DNA of 64,000 nt from an uncultured Clostridium sp. (GCF_934754915.1 NZ_CAKVKB010000005.1:1-64000), one strand, 5' to 3'; shown: positions 16,396 through 26,581, counted from the first letter of the stretch. Translations and numbers: made by a program. The notes: a model not told the origin generated them from the letters alone.

Positions 16396-17601
16396 TTATA
16401 AATTGAACCTGTTCAATATTTTTATTTTTTTCTCTCCATTAATGAGTGATCTGCAAAAATTTCTAAAAAAATTAATGATTCCATACTTAATGAAGATTAT
16501 ATACATGAATTCATGAAACAATTCTACTGACCGTAATATCCTGCTTTTTTTGATATTTATTTGTGCCATTTTAGTTTCTGCTGCACTTGATACTGTTTCA
16601 GATTTTAACTTTATATTATTTTTATACATTCTTCTATTCATATACACACATGTTAATCCGTTGATTATGTTATTTACGCCAAATACACCATGTGACAATA
16701 CCCATTCCAGCAATAAATTCAAATCAGATTTTTTAATTGTGTTATCATTTAATATTTCCCGAGGAATTTTTACTTCAAAAATATCATTAATAATAAGCAG
16801 AATTCCTTTAGAAAATTTCAAAGCATTATTTTTTTTAGCCATAAAATAGAATTCTTCCCATTTTATCGATTCATAGTTTCTTTTTATAAAAAGTGCTATA
16901 TCATATAAATGTCTCAAGCCAAATCCACTGACTCTTATGTGTTTAGCCATGTGAATAAATAAATGTAATAGAAAATCTTCGTTATTTAGTGAATAAACAT
17001 ACTCTCCATAAATACTAGAACATACACATCTATTCCATATATTGTTTTCAAATTCTTCTGTATCTGCTATATAATTTTCATTATTTATTAATTTCCAATG
17101 TAGTTCTATCAGTATTCCATTTTCATTTATAAACCCTTGATGCACAGAATTCTTTTCTTTATATAAAGCATATCCCTCTTCCAATAAATATTTTTCTGCT
17201 TTTTTATAATCCTTTTCCTGAATCAAAATATCTCCATCTCCCATTGTTCTTAATTCAGGCTTTAGATAATAGTTTTTAAGAATTAATCCTTTTAATAACA
17301 CAATTTTTATTTTCATCTTATTAAATCCACAAATTATTTTATTTATTTCACTTTCAATTTTTAACTGAGACATATTAGATTTAATGACATCAGCTTTCCA
17401 GCTGTTCAAAATATGTTTATCTATGCATTTTAATGAACTGCGTTCTATTAAATAGTATATAAGTGAACTTATTTCATGCTCTCTTGCGAATTTTATGACT
17501 TTATTCCATATACTCATTTTTTGAAGATAAATTTCACTTTTCTTATTATTAAGAGAATTTTTTAAAATATTTATGATTAATCTCTGGGAATCATTCACCA
17601 A
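16396..17601 (-). CDS. Nucleotidyltransferase of RiPP locus (NTP_transf_5 type)
   Basis: A 401-residue member of the uncharacterised nucleotidyltransferase family (PF14907 as recalled). The core motif is ELRTMGDGDILIQEKDY near residues 115-130 with paired Asp for metal binding, preceded by KIVLLKGLILKNYY and followed by IELHWKL. Such genes accompany lasso peptide and polysaccharide loci. In paeninodin-type loci the enzyme extends a phosphate group placed on the peptide by the HPr-kinase homologue. It is the first gene of this RiPP operon, 87 bases after the UDP-glucose dehydrogenase start region, so it could instead belong functionally to the polysaccharide locus. Confidence 0.8.
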   Translation of the reverse strand: MVNDSQRLIINILKNSLNNKKSEIYLQKMSIWNKVIKFAREHEISSLIYYLIERSSLKCIDKHILNSWKADVIKSNMSQLKIESEINKIICGFNKMKIKIVLLKGLILKNYYLKPELRTMGDGDILIQEKDYKKAEKYLLEEGYALYKEKNSVHQGFINENGILIELHWKLINNENYIADTEEFENNIWNRCVCSSIYGEYVYSLNNEDFLLHLFIHMAKHIRVSGFGLRHLYDIALFIKRNYESIKWEEFYFMAKKNNALKFSKGILLIINDIFEVKIPREILNDNTIKKSDLNLLLEWVLSHGVFGVNNIINGLTCVYMNRRMYKNNIKLKSETVSSAAETKMAQINIKKSRILRSVELFHEFMYIIFIKYGIINFFRNFCRSLINGEKKIKILNRFNL

Positions 17602-17688
17602 AAATCACCTCTTTAAAAATACTGTCTCTTAACCTTATTTATTAATAATAAAGTTTATATTATTTATTTAATTTATAACTTTGAATTT

Positions 17689-18909
17689 CTAATCCTTAAA
17701 ATATAAATCTCTTGTATAAACTTTTTCCATAACATCTTCCAATTTATTACTATATCTATTAGCTATAATTATATCTGATATATTTTTAAATTCGTCTAAT
17801 CTTCTTATTACTCTGCTTTCCAAAAACACATCTTCCTTTAATGCAGGCTCATAAACTATTGTTTCTATTCCTTTATTTCTAATGCGTTCCATTACTCCCT
17901 GTATACTGCTTTCTCTAAAATTATCTGAATTAGATTTCATAGCCAATCTATATACCCCAACTACACATTTTTCTTTTTTATCAATCCATCTCCTATCATA
18001 ATATCCTACCTTTTCAAGAATACGTTCAGCAATAAAATCTTTTCTTGTGTTATTTGCTTCTACAATAGCTCTTATAATATTGTTAGGTACCTGCTCATAA
18101 TTTGCCAGCAATTGTTTTGTATCCTTTGGAAGACAATAACCTCCATATCCAAAAGATGGGTTATTATAATATGATCCAATTCGTGGATCTAAACATATTC
18201 CATCTATTATCTGTCTGGAATCAAGTCCCCTTACTTCTGCATACGTATCTAATTCATTAAAGAAAGAAACTCTTAATGCAAGATATGTATTAGCAAAAAG
18301 TTTCACTGCTTCTGCTTCTGTTGAATCAGTAATAAGAATAGGAATATTTTTCTTTAAAGCACCTTCATGTAAAAGATGAGCAAATTTATCTGCTATTTCA
18401 TATAATCTTCTATTGTTTTTTGATATTCCTACAATAATTCGAGAAGGATATAAATTATCATATAACGCATGTCCTTCTCTCAAAAACTCTGGACTAAAAA
18501 TTATATTATCCGTTTTTAATTTTTTTCTTAATAATTCTGTATAACCTACAGGAACTGTTGATTTTATAACAATAACTGCATTAGAATTAGTTTGTAGAAC
18601 CTTTTTAACAGTTTCTTCTACACTTGTTGTATTAAAACAATTCTTTTTTTGATCATAATTGGTTGGAGTACTTACAATAACAAAATCGGATTCCTTATAG
18701 GAAGATTCTGCATCAATTGTAGCTGATAAATTTAATCTATTGTATTTAAGATATTCTTCTATCTCTTTATCTTCAATCGGTGATCTTTTATTGTTTACCA
18801 TATCTACTTTTTCTTTAAGTATATCTACTGCATATACCTGATTATTTTGTGCTAAAAGAATAGCATTGGCTAATCCTACATAACCTATTCCAACCACCGT
18901 AATTTTCAT
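17689..18909 (-). CDS. UDP-glucose 6-dehydrogenase family enzyme
   Basis: A 406-residue nucleotide-sugar dehydrogenase: N-terminal NAD-binding GIGYVGLANA at residues 7-16, SPEFLREG at 139-146, and the catalytic-cysteine block FGYGGYCLPKDTKQL with C259. It oxidises UDP-glucose to UDP-glucuronate in two steps, or another UDP-hexose. The C-terminal domain (to 406) is complete. It closes the polysaccharide operon and would supply an acidic sugar for the repeat unit. Start at the ATG before KITVVGIGY is clear. Confidence 0.92.
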   Translation of the reverse strand: MKITVVGIGYVGLANAILLAQNNQVYAVDILKEKVDMVNNKRSPIEDKEIEEYLKYNRLNLSATIDAESSYKESDFVIVSTPTNYDQKKNCFNTTSVEETVKKVLQTNSNAVIVIKSTVPVGYTELLRKKLKTDNIIFSPEFLREGHALYDNLYPSRIIVGISKNNRRLYEIADKFAHLLHEGALKKNIPILITDSTEAEAVKLFANTYLALRVSFFNELDTYAEVRGLDSRQIIDGICLDPRIGSYYNNPSFGYGGYCLPKDTKQLLANYEQVPNNIIRAIVEANNTRKDFIAERILEKVGYYDRRWIDKKEKCVVGVYRLAMKSNSDNFRESSIQGVMERIRNKGIETIVYEPALKEDVFLESRVIRRLDEFKNISDIIIANRYSNKLEDVMEKVYTRDLYFKD

Positions 18910-19003
18910 AATACTACTATTCCTCCCTGACTACATGCCTTATTGAAATATATAAACTTTACTTATTAATTTGATGAATTTTACAAACTTGTTGTCTAAA
19001 TAA

Positions 19004-20542
19004 TCATGACTTTTTTAAATTATTTAATATCTTAATAATACAATTTGAGAAATATTTAAATTCCTTTGTTTTATAAAAAAATACACAAAACATAATGTTA
19101 ATGAGAAAGCAGCATATTATTAAATTAACGACAAATTTTGAATATAAATTATTAATGGTAATAAAATCACAAATTTTATATATAGTTATTCCAGTTATGA
19201 ACACTGCAGTAATATATTTTATGAATTTAATAAAATAATCATTTAATGATCTCTTAAACTCCTTTTTGTAAATAACATATGGCTCATACCAAAAATTAGT
19301 CAATATATTGCTGGAAAAAGTTCCAAGCAAAACCCCTATTATGCCTAAATTTAATATTTTTAAATAAAATAAAGATGCAATAAGGTTTATAACAGCTTCT
19401 GCAATACATTTCCATTTTATACTTGTAAACAATCCATATGATTCAATAAATGTTAATGATGTATTTCGAATGAGTCTCATATACAGATTTAAACATATAA
19501 AAAAAACTATAGTAATATTTAATACATATCCCTGTCCTATCCATAGTTCAATAAATGAATTTATGAGAATAAATAAGGAAATACTACAAAAACCTATAAG
19601 CCAGAAATTTAAAAACCATATCTTATGATAATTCTCAAAAGATTTCTCTTTAGATTCTGTAACAATTAAATTTCCTACACTTCCTGAAATGGCTTCAAAA
19701 GTTTTTCCAAATATAAGTCTGATTACTGATACAAACATTGTATAGTTTGAATACAGACCTAAAAGAATTGTACTTACAAACTTGGAAATTAATATATTAT
19801 CTGTTGAAGTTACAACTGCTGAACTGATTTTGCTAAAAAACATGGCCATAATATTTTTAAAGATAACACCTCTAGTTTTTTTATCCAGCTTTTCTTTTTT
19901 GTTTTCTTTTAAATACTTATATTTTTTATCAATATAAATTGAAATGCAGATATTATTAATTAATGTTCCTGCAATCTGCACCCCTAAATAAATTAAAAAA
20001 TTCTTAAAAATCAACAATACTATAATTTGAAATGTATTTTGAAATAATGTCGCTATGATTTCAATAATGGAAATTATATAATAATTCTGCTCTACTATAA
20101 GTATGCTTTTTTTATATATGAAAAAGTAACTGCATGATGTATTAAATAAATACAATATATATATTATGGGGACTTCTTTAGAATAATTTATATCTGAAAT
20201 AAAAAAATTAAGAAATGGAATTAAACACAGCCCTGATGCTGTAATAAAAATACCTATAATCATATAAATATGTCTATAAAAATTTAACAGCGCACTCATT
20301 TTTTTTCGATCTTTTTCAGCCGCTGGCTTATACATAGAATATAAAACTGCTGTTCCAACACCTAGTTCTGCTAATGATAGAATAGTTAGTATATCACTAA
20401 AAAGCCCATTAAATCCAAGATACTCATTTCCAAGAGCATATATGAATATTGTCCTTTTAATAAAGCATAAAGCACTGTTTATAATCTGTGATACAACAGC
20501 CAGTGAAGTATTGCGCATTGATTTAAAAGTTCTTGACTTCAT
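19004..20542 (-). CDS. Polysaccharide flippase (Wzx-like), second copy
   Basis: A 512-residue integral membrane protein with about 12-14 helices, of the oligosaccharide flippase group within the MOP superfamily. The N-terminal third contains YLGFNGLFSDILTILSLAE, nearly the same as YLGYNSVFSNILSMLSLTE in the other flippase of this locus (34518-36092), so the two are of one subfamily. It moves undecaprenyl-linked repeat units to the outer face of the membrane. It is encoded 25 bases after a glycosyltransferase gene in the same operon. Confidence 0.9.
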   Translation of the reverse strand: MKSRTFKSMRNTSLAVVSQIINSALCFIKRTIFIYALGNEYLGFNGLFSDILTILSLAELGVGTAVLYSMYKPAAEKDRKKMSALLNFYRHIYMIIGIFITASGLCLIPFLNFFISDINYSKEVPIIYILYLFNTSCSYFFIYKKSILIVEQNYYIISIIEIIATLFQNTFQIIVLLIFKNFLIYLGVQIAGTLINNICISIYIDKKYKYLKENKKEKLDKKTRGVIFKNIMAMFFSKISSAVVTSTDNILISKFVSTILLGLYSNYTMFVSVIRLIFGKTFEAISGSVGNLIVTESKEKSFENYHKIWFLNFWLIGFCSISLFILINSFIELWIGQGYVLNITIVFFICLNLYMRLIRNTSLTFIESYGLFTSIKWKCIAEAVINLIASLFYLKILNLGIIGVLLGTFSSNILTNFWYEPYVIYKKEFKRSLNDYFIKFIKYITAVFITGITIYKICDFITINNLYSKFVVNLIICCFLINIMFCVFFYKTKEFKYFSNCIIKILNNLKKS

Positions 20543-20567
20543 TTAAAGCAATTTTTCTCCCCTCTAT

Positions 20568-21434
20568 TCATCTGCCTAATAAGCTGCATTGAAAATAATT
20601 TGACATTCTTTCAATGTATACATCATTTTGACAACGTAAGACGTTAGATTTATTTAAAGCTGATAATCCTTGTGTTCCATTAATAACTGCTGGATGGTTT
20701 ATATATGAATTAACCCATGCTACAGCTGTATCATTCATAATTTCCATAAACTTAAGCCACACATCATCAGCATTCATACATAGCTTTTTTATATTGTCCT
20801 TATTAAATACTTCACTATTTAAACACTCTGGAGGATACAAGACTCCTCCGACCCCAGTTGCAAATAATTCTTTTGATGGATCTAAAATATTTTTACAATT
20901 CCACTGCCATGAATTATAAGGTCTTATCTTTCCTATAGAATCTGTCAATATTTTATGAACTCTTCTTGCAGACACACAGTTTGGATATTTATTGTAAGAA
21001 TCTATTAATGATTCAACTAACAGTTCATCATATATTACATCATCATCAACTGTAATTATAATATCATTTGGATATTCTTTAACTGCATAATAGTATTTCT
21101 TATGAGGTCCTAAATTTTCTACATCAGTTATTATTGTCAATCCATAATCTTTAAGTTCAATTAAATCAGATCCAATATCTGATCTTTTAGTATCCTCTCC
21201 CAGATATAGTATTATTTTATCTGGTTTATATGTCTGATTCATCAAGCTTTTTATACACAGATGTAAGGTATTTAATCTTGCAGGATAACTCGTTAAAGAA
21301 ATTACTATTTTTTTATGGCGTTTTTCTTGCGTATTTATTCCAAAACACGGTTTAGAATATTTATAATATAAATTAAGTCCCTTTCCTCTCAACACTTTTT
21401 TTATATTATTGTAATTAATTATTGAGTAATTCAC
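20568..21434 (-). CDS. Glycosyltransferase
   Basis: A 288-residue cytosolic protein with a GT-A type core: KIVISLTSYPARLNTLHLCI near residue 43, LTIITDVENLGPHKKYYYA, and the metal-binding triad IITVDDDVIYD near residue 125, then NADDVWL. This is a glycosyltransferase group common in capsule loci. Donor and acceptor are unknown. The GDD-like NADDVW motif in the C-terminal third resembles catalytic-base regions of GT2 enzymes. It lies between the polymerase and flippase genes of the second module. Confidence 0.82.
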   Translation of the reverse strand: MNYSIINYNNIKKVLRGKGLNLYYKYSKPCFGINTQEKRHKKIVISLTSYPARLNTLHLCIKSLMNQTYKPDKIILYLGEDTKRSDIGSDLIELKDYGLTIITDVENLGPHKKYYYAVKEYPNDIIITVDDDVIYDELLVESLIDSYNKYPNCVSARRVHKILTDSIGKIRPYNSWQWNCKNILDPSKELFATGVGGVLYPPECLNSEVFNKDNIKKLCMNADDVWLKFMEIMNDTAVAWVNSYINHPAVINGTQGLSALNKSNVLRCQNDVYIERMSNYFQCSLLGR

Positions 21435-21499
21435 AAAATTGTCACCTCTTTACAGATGAATTCTCCAAAATCCCTTTTTCCATTTAAAAAACATAAAAA

Positions 21500-22687
21500 T
21501 TATTTTTCAAGTACAGTTTTTATGTTAAGCTTTTTTATATTCACTCCCAATACTAAAAGCATATATAAATACTTAAATGTAAATGCCTCAATAAGAAAAG
21601 TGAGCATAATACATATAATTCCAATAATTATATCCTGTGCTATTTGCTTTTCTCTATTCTTATGAAGTTCTTTACATGCTATTTTCATATTCATGCAAAA
21701 AAACACTATAGAAATAATTCCTGCATCAACTGCAGATTGAAGTAAAGCATTATGTGAAGAATAATATCCACTATGATATAAAAATCTGCATCTATTTATA
21801 AAATAACCGCCCTGCCCTAACCATGGAAATTTTTTTATCATGTCTAATGACTGATTCCATAATGTAGTTCTATCACTAAACGTCAATGACTTTCCTAAAA
21901 TATCATGTATAAAATAGCTGTAATAAGCAGAATTCTGTACAAAAACTAATAATATAAACATAATTATATATAACAACATAAAATGATATACATTAATTTT
22001 AAATTTTAATTTATTCATAATCATCAAAATCATTCCTGATAGTAATGCTACAATACTTCCAGCTGATCCTGTTCTAAATAACTCATATATTGCAACAAAA
22101 ATTAGAATTATTCCCAGTTTTTTAATTTTTTTATGATATTCATGATAATATGCTATAATGCATGAAACTGCTGGAATTATAAAAAAACTTAAAGAATTTT
22201 TTTCTCCTAAAAAATAAACTAAATGCTTATCAAATTCTCTTCTAAATAAAGTCCCTGGAAGAAACTCCATTAAAATAAAATTTATTATAATAAAAGTTGA
22301 AAATAATACAACTAGTGTTTTCAACAGTACTTTAAAATCTCTCTTAGCCCATATATCTACAAGCATCAGAAATGAAATTGTACAAATACAATTAAATAAT
22401 GTATTTTTAATATTTTCATGACTATTTAAAAATGTAGAAATGATATAAATTGAATAATAGCTGACTATAAAGAAAATCAATTTAGAATTTTCTTTTCTTT
22501 TCATATAATAAATACACCATATTGCTAAAATGATTACACTGGCAATTGCAGAATATAAATTATATATATTTTTCAATTCAGGCCTGCTCTCCCAATTTCT
22601 TGGTTGTATAAATGGAAAAAGCAGAACAAAAAAAATAATATTTTCAACTTTTACTTTTCTTTTTAATACTGAACTTATATGCTTCAT
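21500..22687 (-). CDS. Polysaccharide polymerase (Wzy/O-antigen ligase type), second copy
   Basis: A 395-residue integral membrane protein with about ten helices and a large extracellular loop holding SDRTTLWNQSLDMIKKFPWLGQG and GYYSSHNALLQSAVDAG, the conserved region of the O-antigen polymerase/ligase family. It joins flipped repeat units outside the membrane. The N-terminal PFIQPRNWESRPELKN motif is also seen in capsule polymerases. It lies in the second module between two glycosyltransferases. Confidence 0.85.
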   Translation of the reverse strand: MKHISSVLKRKVKVENIIFFVLLFPFIQPRNWESRPELKNIYNLYSAIASVIILAIWCIYYMKRKENSKLIFFIVSYYSIYIISTFLNSHENIKNTLFNCICTISFLMLVDIWAKRDFKVLLKTLVVLFSTFIIINFILMEFLPGTLFRREFDKHLVYFLGEKNSLSFFIIPAVSCIIAYYHEYHKKIKKLGIILIFVAIYELFRTGSAGSIVALLSGMILMIMNKLKFKINVYHFMLLYIIMFILLVFVQNSAYYSYFIHDILGKSLTFSDRTTLWNQSLDMIKKFPWLGQGGYFINRCRFLYHSGYYSSHNALLQSAVDAGIISIVFFCMNMKIACKELHKNREKQIAQDIIIGIICIMLTFLIEAFTFKYLYMLLVLGVNIKKLNIKTVLEK

Positions 22688-22742
22688 AAATAGTACCCCT
22701 TAAACATAGAATTTCTCTATAAGTTCTCTTGTACTTTACTCC

Positions 22743-23957
22743 CTATACATTTAATATTAATGAATATAAACTTAAAAATTCTTTTATCTGTTCTTCTAGT
22801 GAATATTTATGAATTCCATTTAATATTGCTGGATAAAATGACTTTATATAACTTCTACTGCTAAATAATTTAATTTTTTCTTTAAAATCATTTTTATCTT
22901 CTATATCAAATAACACTCCTGATTTTATATTATTTATTATTTCAACTATTCCACCTTTTCTAGATCCTATAACAGGCAGTCCGTACAAATTAGCCTCAAT
23001 CACTACTCTTCCAAAAGGCTCATCAAAAACAGATGGTATAATGAGCACATCATTTTTCAAAAAAACTTCTCTTAACTGACTTTCTTTAAGCTGACCTAAA
23101 TATTTTATTCTATTATCAAGTTTGCATGCTTCTAAAATCTTGTCTTTCAATGAACCTGACCCACATATAGTTAAACTAATATTTTCATTCTTTATATCCA
23201 TAAATGTAGAAATCAGCTTATCAATTCCCTTGATAGGTATAAGACTTCCAACAAAAATAAATCCAATCGTATTACTGTTACTGGCATTTCTCTTTTTTAT
23301 AATATCTCTCATTTCACTATAATCAATTTCTACACAATTGCTTATCTTAACATGCTTCGATTCAGAAAAATATCCGTATTCAATAAATTTATCTAATGTA
23401 AACTGCGACGGTGCTGTAACTGCATCAACAAATCTGCTCAGTCTTCTATAATGCCATTGATAAATCTTATGCATACTGTTCAAAAACTTGTTTTTCTTCA
23501 TATAATCCAATGAATATGTTGGCGTTATCATCCAATAATCTCTCAAAGTATGAATGATTGGAATTCCTTTTAATTTTATAACCTTCCAAATAAAAGCAGA
23601 TATTCCAAATAAGTTATTTGTATGGATTATATCAGGCTTAAACCTTTCTATAACCATTTCTAATTCTTCTACTGCTCCTCTATTATTTATCTCTATTATT
23701 TTATTTCTCCATAATTTAAACCTGCTTTTAGTAATCCTCATCTTTGCTTTCATATCATATAGTCCTGCCAAGCCGCGAAATATATTAACCTCATTTATAT
23801 TTTCATATATCAGTTCATCTGACTCTAAATTATCAATTGAATATATACAAACATCATGTCCAATAGCAGTGAGGCCTTCAGCTAATAATTTCAAGCTATG
23901 TTCAGTCCCACCAATCATATTTGGATAATAATATGAATTTATTATTAATATTCTCAT
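22743..23957 (-). CDS. Glycosyltransferase family 4
   Basis: A 404-residue GT-B fold enzyme. The N-terminal half starts ILIINSYYYPNMIGGTEHS, typical of GT4 acceptor domains. The C-terminal half has FIFVGSLIPIKGIDKL and the donor-binding E-x7-E block IIPSVFDEPFGRVVIEANLYGLPVI. It transfers a sugar from a nucleotide donor while the lipid-linked unit is built in the cytosol. Linkage unknown. It is followed closely by another GT4 gene upstream in the operon. Confidence 0.88.
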   Translation of the reverse strand: MRILIINSYYYPNMIGGTEHSLKLLAEGLTAIGHDVCIYSIDNLESDELIYENINEVNIFRGLAGLYDMKAKMRITKSRFKLWRNKIIEINNRGAVEELEMVIERFKPDIIHTNNLFGISAFIWKVIKLKGIPIIHTLRDYWMITPTYSLDYMKKNKFLNSMHKIYQWHYRRLSRFVDAVTAPSQFTLDKFIEYGYFSESKHVKISNCVEIDYSEMRDIIKKRNASNSNTIGFIFVGSLIPIKGIDKLISTFMDIKNENISLTICGSGSLKDKILEACKLDNRIKYLGQLKESQLREVFLKNDVLIIPSVFDEPFGRVVIEANLYGLPVIGSRKGGIVEIINNIKSGVLFDIEDKNDFKEKIKLFSSRSYIKSFYPAILNGIHKYSLEEQIKEFLSLYSLILNV

Positions 23958-23981
23958 TCTCTTCCACCATAATACCAGTGC

Positions 23982-25022
23982 TTAATTGTATTTATAAATT
24001 AATTCTTTTAAAATTTCAGCTGACTTTTTCCATGAATACTTATTTAGCACTAATTTCTTACTACCCACATCTTTTTTCAATAATTTTTCAACATCCACAT
24101 TAATATCATAAGGATCTATATAATGTGCAGAATTTCCATATATCTCAGGCAAACAAGTTGTATTTGCTATAATTATCTCTGCTCCCTGACTAAGTGCTTC
24201 CATTGGTGGAATTCCAAAGCCTTCATGAATTGATGGAAAAATAAATGCCCTGCAATGTTTATATAATGATTTTATTTCTCCATCAGATAAATATCCAAGC
24301 CATTTTACATTATCTGTATGTGGAATATCTATACTGCTGTTTTTCACTTTAATCCCACTTAAAACAAAAATATATTCAGGATTTTTTTCTGCAAAATCTA
24401 ATACCCATTTAGTATTTTTGTTATAATTAATATTTCCTAATGTAAAAAAAAATTCTCCACGCTTAAGGTTATTTTTTTCTAAAATTGTATCATCTTCATC
24501 TATTCTGTTCATATGTTGCCATCCATTTCCAATTACAAGAAGTCTTTCTGGTTTTATTTTATAAGTATCTATCAATTGATATTTAGAAAAATATGATACT
24601 GTTATAATTGGATGCTTTTGAATTTTAGCAATCCAAAAATTTAGCCTATGCCAATATACCGATAATTTCCCATGGATAGTCTTAAAATATTCTGGATGAG
24701 TTTTATATGCAGCATCATGTATGCACATTATACCTGGACAGAAAACAGGCTGAGAATTGCATAAACTTAAGCTTATCATATTATGTTTCTTTAAATAGTA
24801 AAATAAATTTATCTGTTCCCATAACATCCCTTTCATCTTTCCATAATGTATGATTTCTATATTTTTATATTGTGGCATATTTTCTGCATAATCAGGAACA
24901 ATGATTGAAATTTTATTCTTTTCAATAACATTATCCAATTCTCTTATTAATTCTTTTGCAAATCTCTGCACTCCCGTTGTTCTTTGAGTATAAAACAATC
25001 CATTTATAATCAGTTTATTCAT
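23982..25022 (-). CDS. Glycosyltransferase family 4
   Basis: A 346-residue GT-B enzyme of the mannosyltransferase-like GT4 group. It starts MNKLIINGLFYTQRTTGVQR, the usual N-terminus of this subgroup, so the ATG at 25022 is chosen (GAGG upstream) over a longer frame to 25067. The C-terminal half has FFFTLGNINYNKNTKWVLDF and the E-x7-E block FIFPSIHEGFGIPPMEALSQ. It probably adds one residue of the repeat unit. Confidence 0.87.
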   Translation of the reverse strand: MNKLIINGLFYTQRTTGVQRFAKELIRELDNVIEKNKISIIVPDYAENMPQYKNIEIIHYGKMKGMLWEQINLFYYLKKHNMISLSLCNSQPVFCPGIMCIHDAAYKTHPEYFKTIHGKLSVYWHRLNFWIAKIQKHPIITVSYFSKYQLIDTYKIKPERLLVIGNGWQHMNRIDEDDTILEKNNLKRGEFFFTLGNINYNKNTKWVLDFAEKNPEYIFVLSGIKVKNSSIDIPHTDNVKWLGYLSDGEIKSLYKHCRAFIFPSIHEGFGIPPMEALSQGAEIIIANTTCLPEIYGNSAHYIDPYDINVDVEKLLKKDVGSKKLVLNKYSWKKSAEILKELIYKYN

Positions 25023-25071
25023 AACTTTACCAACCTCACATGTATTTAGCTGTTTACTTAAAATCATGCCT

Positions 25072-25830
25072 TTAAAAAAATGTACGGACTTTTTTGAATT
25101 TTATTTTTTCTCCATAAAAATTCACTTTCTCATTTTTCATTAAACTAATAGAACTTTCTTCAACAATATTTCTAATATGTCTATTTTTTTTATATGTCAA
25201 TTCTAAATCTGCTCTTATCATCATGTTTCTATCAAAATTATTGTGAGCGTCTGATCCAATAAAATTATATATATTATTTCTTAAAAATAATTCAGATGTT
25301 TTTTTTACATTTTTCCCATACCTGCCGCTAATACTTCCTGAATTCATTTGAAATAAATATCCTTCTTTTATAAATTCATTAATCATAAAAGGTTTCTCAA
25401 TAAAATACTCATAACGTTCTGGATGAGCTATTATAGGAATTATGTCTCTAATCTGAAGTTCATATATTTTTTCAAAAATTTCATCATCCATTTTATGCAT
25501 AGGAAATTCAATAAGCATATATCTAGTGCCATTTATTGTCCCTATGTTATTTTGAAAATAATCATCTAAAATGTTATTTGTAAAATATACTTCTTGTCCG
25601 CAATAAATATTTATATTCATATTATTTTTCTTAACAATGGAATTAATATATTCCACCCATTTTTTTACTCTGCTTATATTCTCTTCTGCATACCCCCTAA
25701 TATAATGAGGCGTTGCTACTATTTGATTTATTCCATCCTTTTGTGCCCCTTCAAGCATTTCCAATGTCATTTCTATAGATTTTGATCCATCATCAATACT
25801 AGGTATTATGTGAGAATGTATGTCTATCAT
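25072..25830 (-). CDS. Tyrosine-protein phosphatase CpsB/YwqE (PHP domain)
   Basis: A 252-residue PHP-domain phosphatase: MIDIHSHIIPSIDDGSKS supplies the first metal ligands, VATPHYIRGY the second set, then IIAHPERYE and FIGSDAHN. It removes phosphate from the tyrosine tail of the BY-kinase and thereby tunes chain length and export. Its start lies inside the last codons of the BY-kinase gene (32-base overlap), so translation is coupled. It is the only phosphatase for two kinase genes in this locus. Confidence 0.93.
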   Translation of the reverse strand: MIDIHSHIIPSIDDGSKSIEMTLEMLEGAQKDGINQIVATPHYIRGYAEENISRVKKWVEYINSIVKKNNMNINIYCGQEVYFTNNILDDYFQNNIGTINGTRYMLIEFPMHKMDDEIFEKIYELQIRDIIPIIAHPERYEYFIEKPFMINEFIKEGYLFQMNSGSISGRYGKNVKKTSELFLRNNIYNFIGSDAHNNFDRNMMIRADLELTYKKNRHIRNIVEESSISLMKNEKVNFYGEKIKFKKVRTFF

Positions 25831-26581
25831 TTAAATTCCTTTTCTTTCTTTTTTTGTATGATCTTTCTTTTTTATTCAAATCACTTCCATAATAGCTATA
25901 ATATTTTCCTCGATTTCCTTCTATTCTGTTAAGAATAACTCCAATTATATTAGCATCTACTTTCTTTAACAAATTTGTTGCTTCAATAACACATTCCCTT
26001 TTAGTCTTTTCTGCCCTTACAACAAGTACTGTTCCATCAGCTTTAACTGACAGTATCTGAGGATCTGTAACAGCTAAAATTGGTGCACTATCTAAAATTA
26101 TTACATCATATGATTCTTTAAGTTTTTCAAGTAATACTGACATAGCTGAAGATGAAAGCATTTCTGATGGGTTAGGTGGTACTTTGCCAGATGTAAGTAT
26201 ATCCAGATTATTATTTCTAAACTGAACAGCATCTTCTAAGCTAACATCCCCTATAAGAACTTCCGACAATCCAATAAGATTTGATATTCCAAATTTCTTA
26301 TGGAGTGAAGGTTTCCTTAAATCACAATCTAAAAGAATCACACTTTCCTCATTTTGAGCAAAAGATATAGCTAAATTTCCAGCTACCGTTGACTTTCCTT
26401 CCATTGCTTCTGCACTGGTAACTGCTATTATTCTTATTTTCTTATCAAAGGATGAATACTGTATATTAGTTCTTAATGTTCTATATGACTCTGCTTCAAT
26501 TGATTTGGGCTTATCTTCTACAATGAATCCTATATTTTTTTCTTTATTAATCGTATTCTCCATTTTCCTTTTAAAAAGCAT
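25799..26581 (-). CDS. BY-kinase (CpsD/YwqD type), complete
   Basis: A 260-residue bacterial tyrosine kinase. Walker A lies in AVTSAEAMEGKSTVAGNLA (residues 53-71), Walker A' in VILLDCDLRKPSLH (81-94), and Walker B in YDVIILDSAPI. The C-terminal tail has the tyrosine cluster KYYSYYGSDL plus a later Tyr, the autophosphorylation sites. It is activated by the cytoplasmic end of the neighbouring chain-length protein and controls polymer length. Gene order Wzz - kinase - phosphatase is the classic Gram-positive capsule arrangement. Confidence 0.93.
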   Translation of the reverse strand: MLFKRKMENTINKEKNIGFIVEDKPKSIEAESYRTLRTNIQYSSFDKKIRIIAVTSAEAMEGKSTVAGNLAISFAQNEESVILLDCDLRKPSLHKKFGISNLIGLSEVLIGDVSLEDAVQFRNNNLDILTSGKVPPNPSEMLSSSAMSVLLEKLKESYDVIILDSAPILAVTDPQILSVKADGTVLVVRAEKTKRECVIEATNLLKKVDANIIGVILNRIEGNRGKYYSYYGSDLNKKERSYKKRKKRNLNDRHTFSHNT

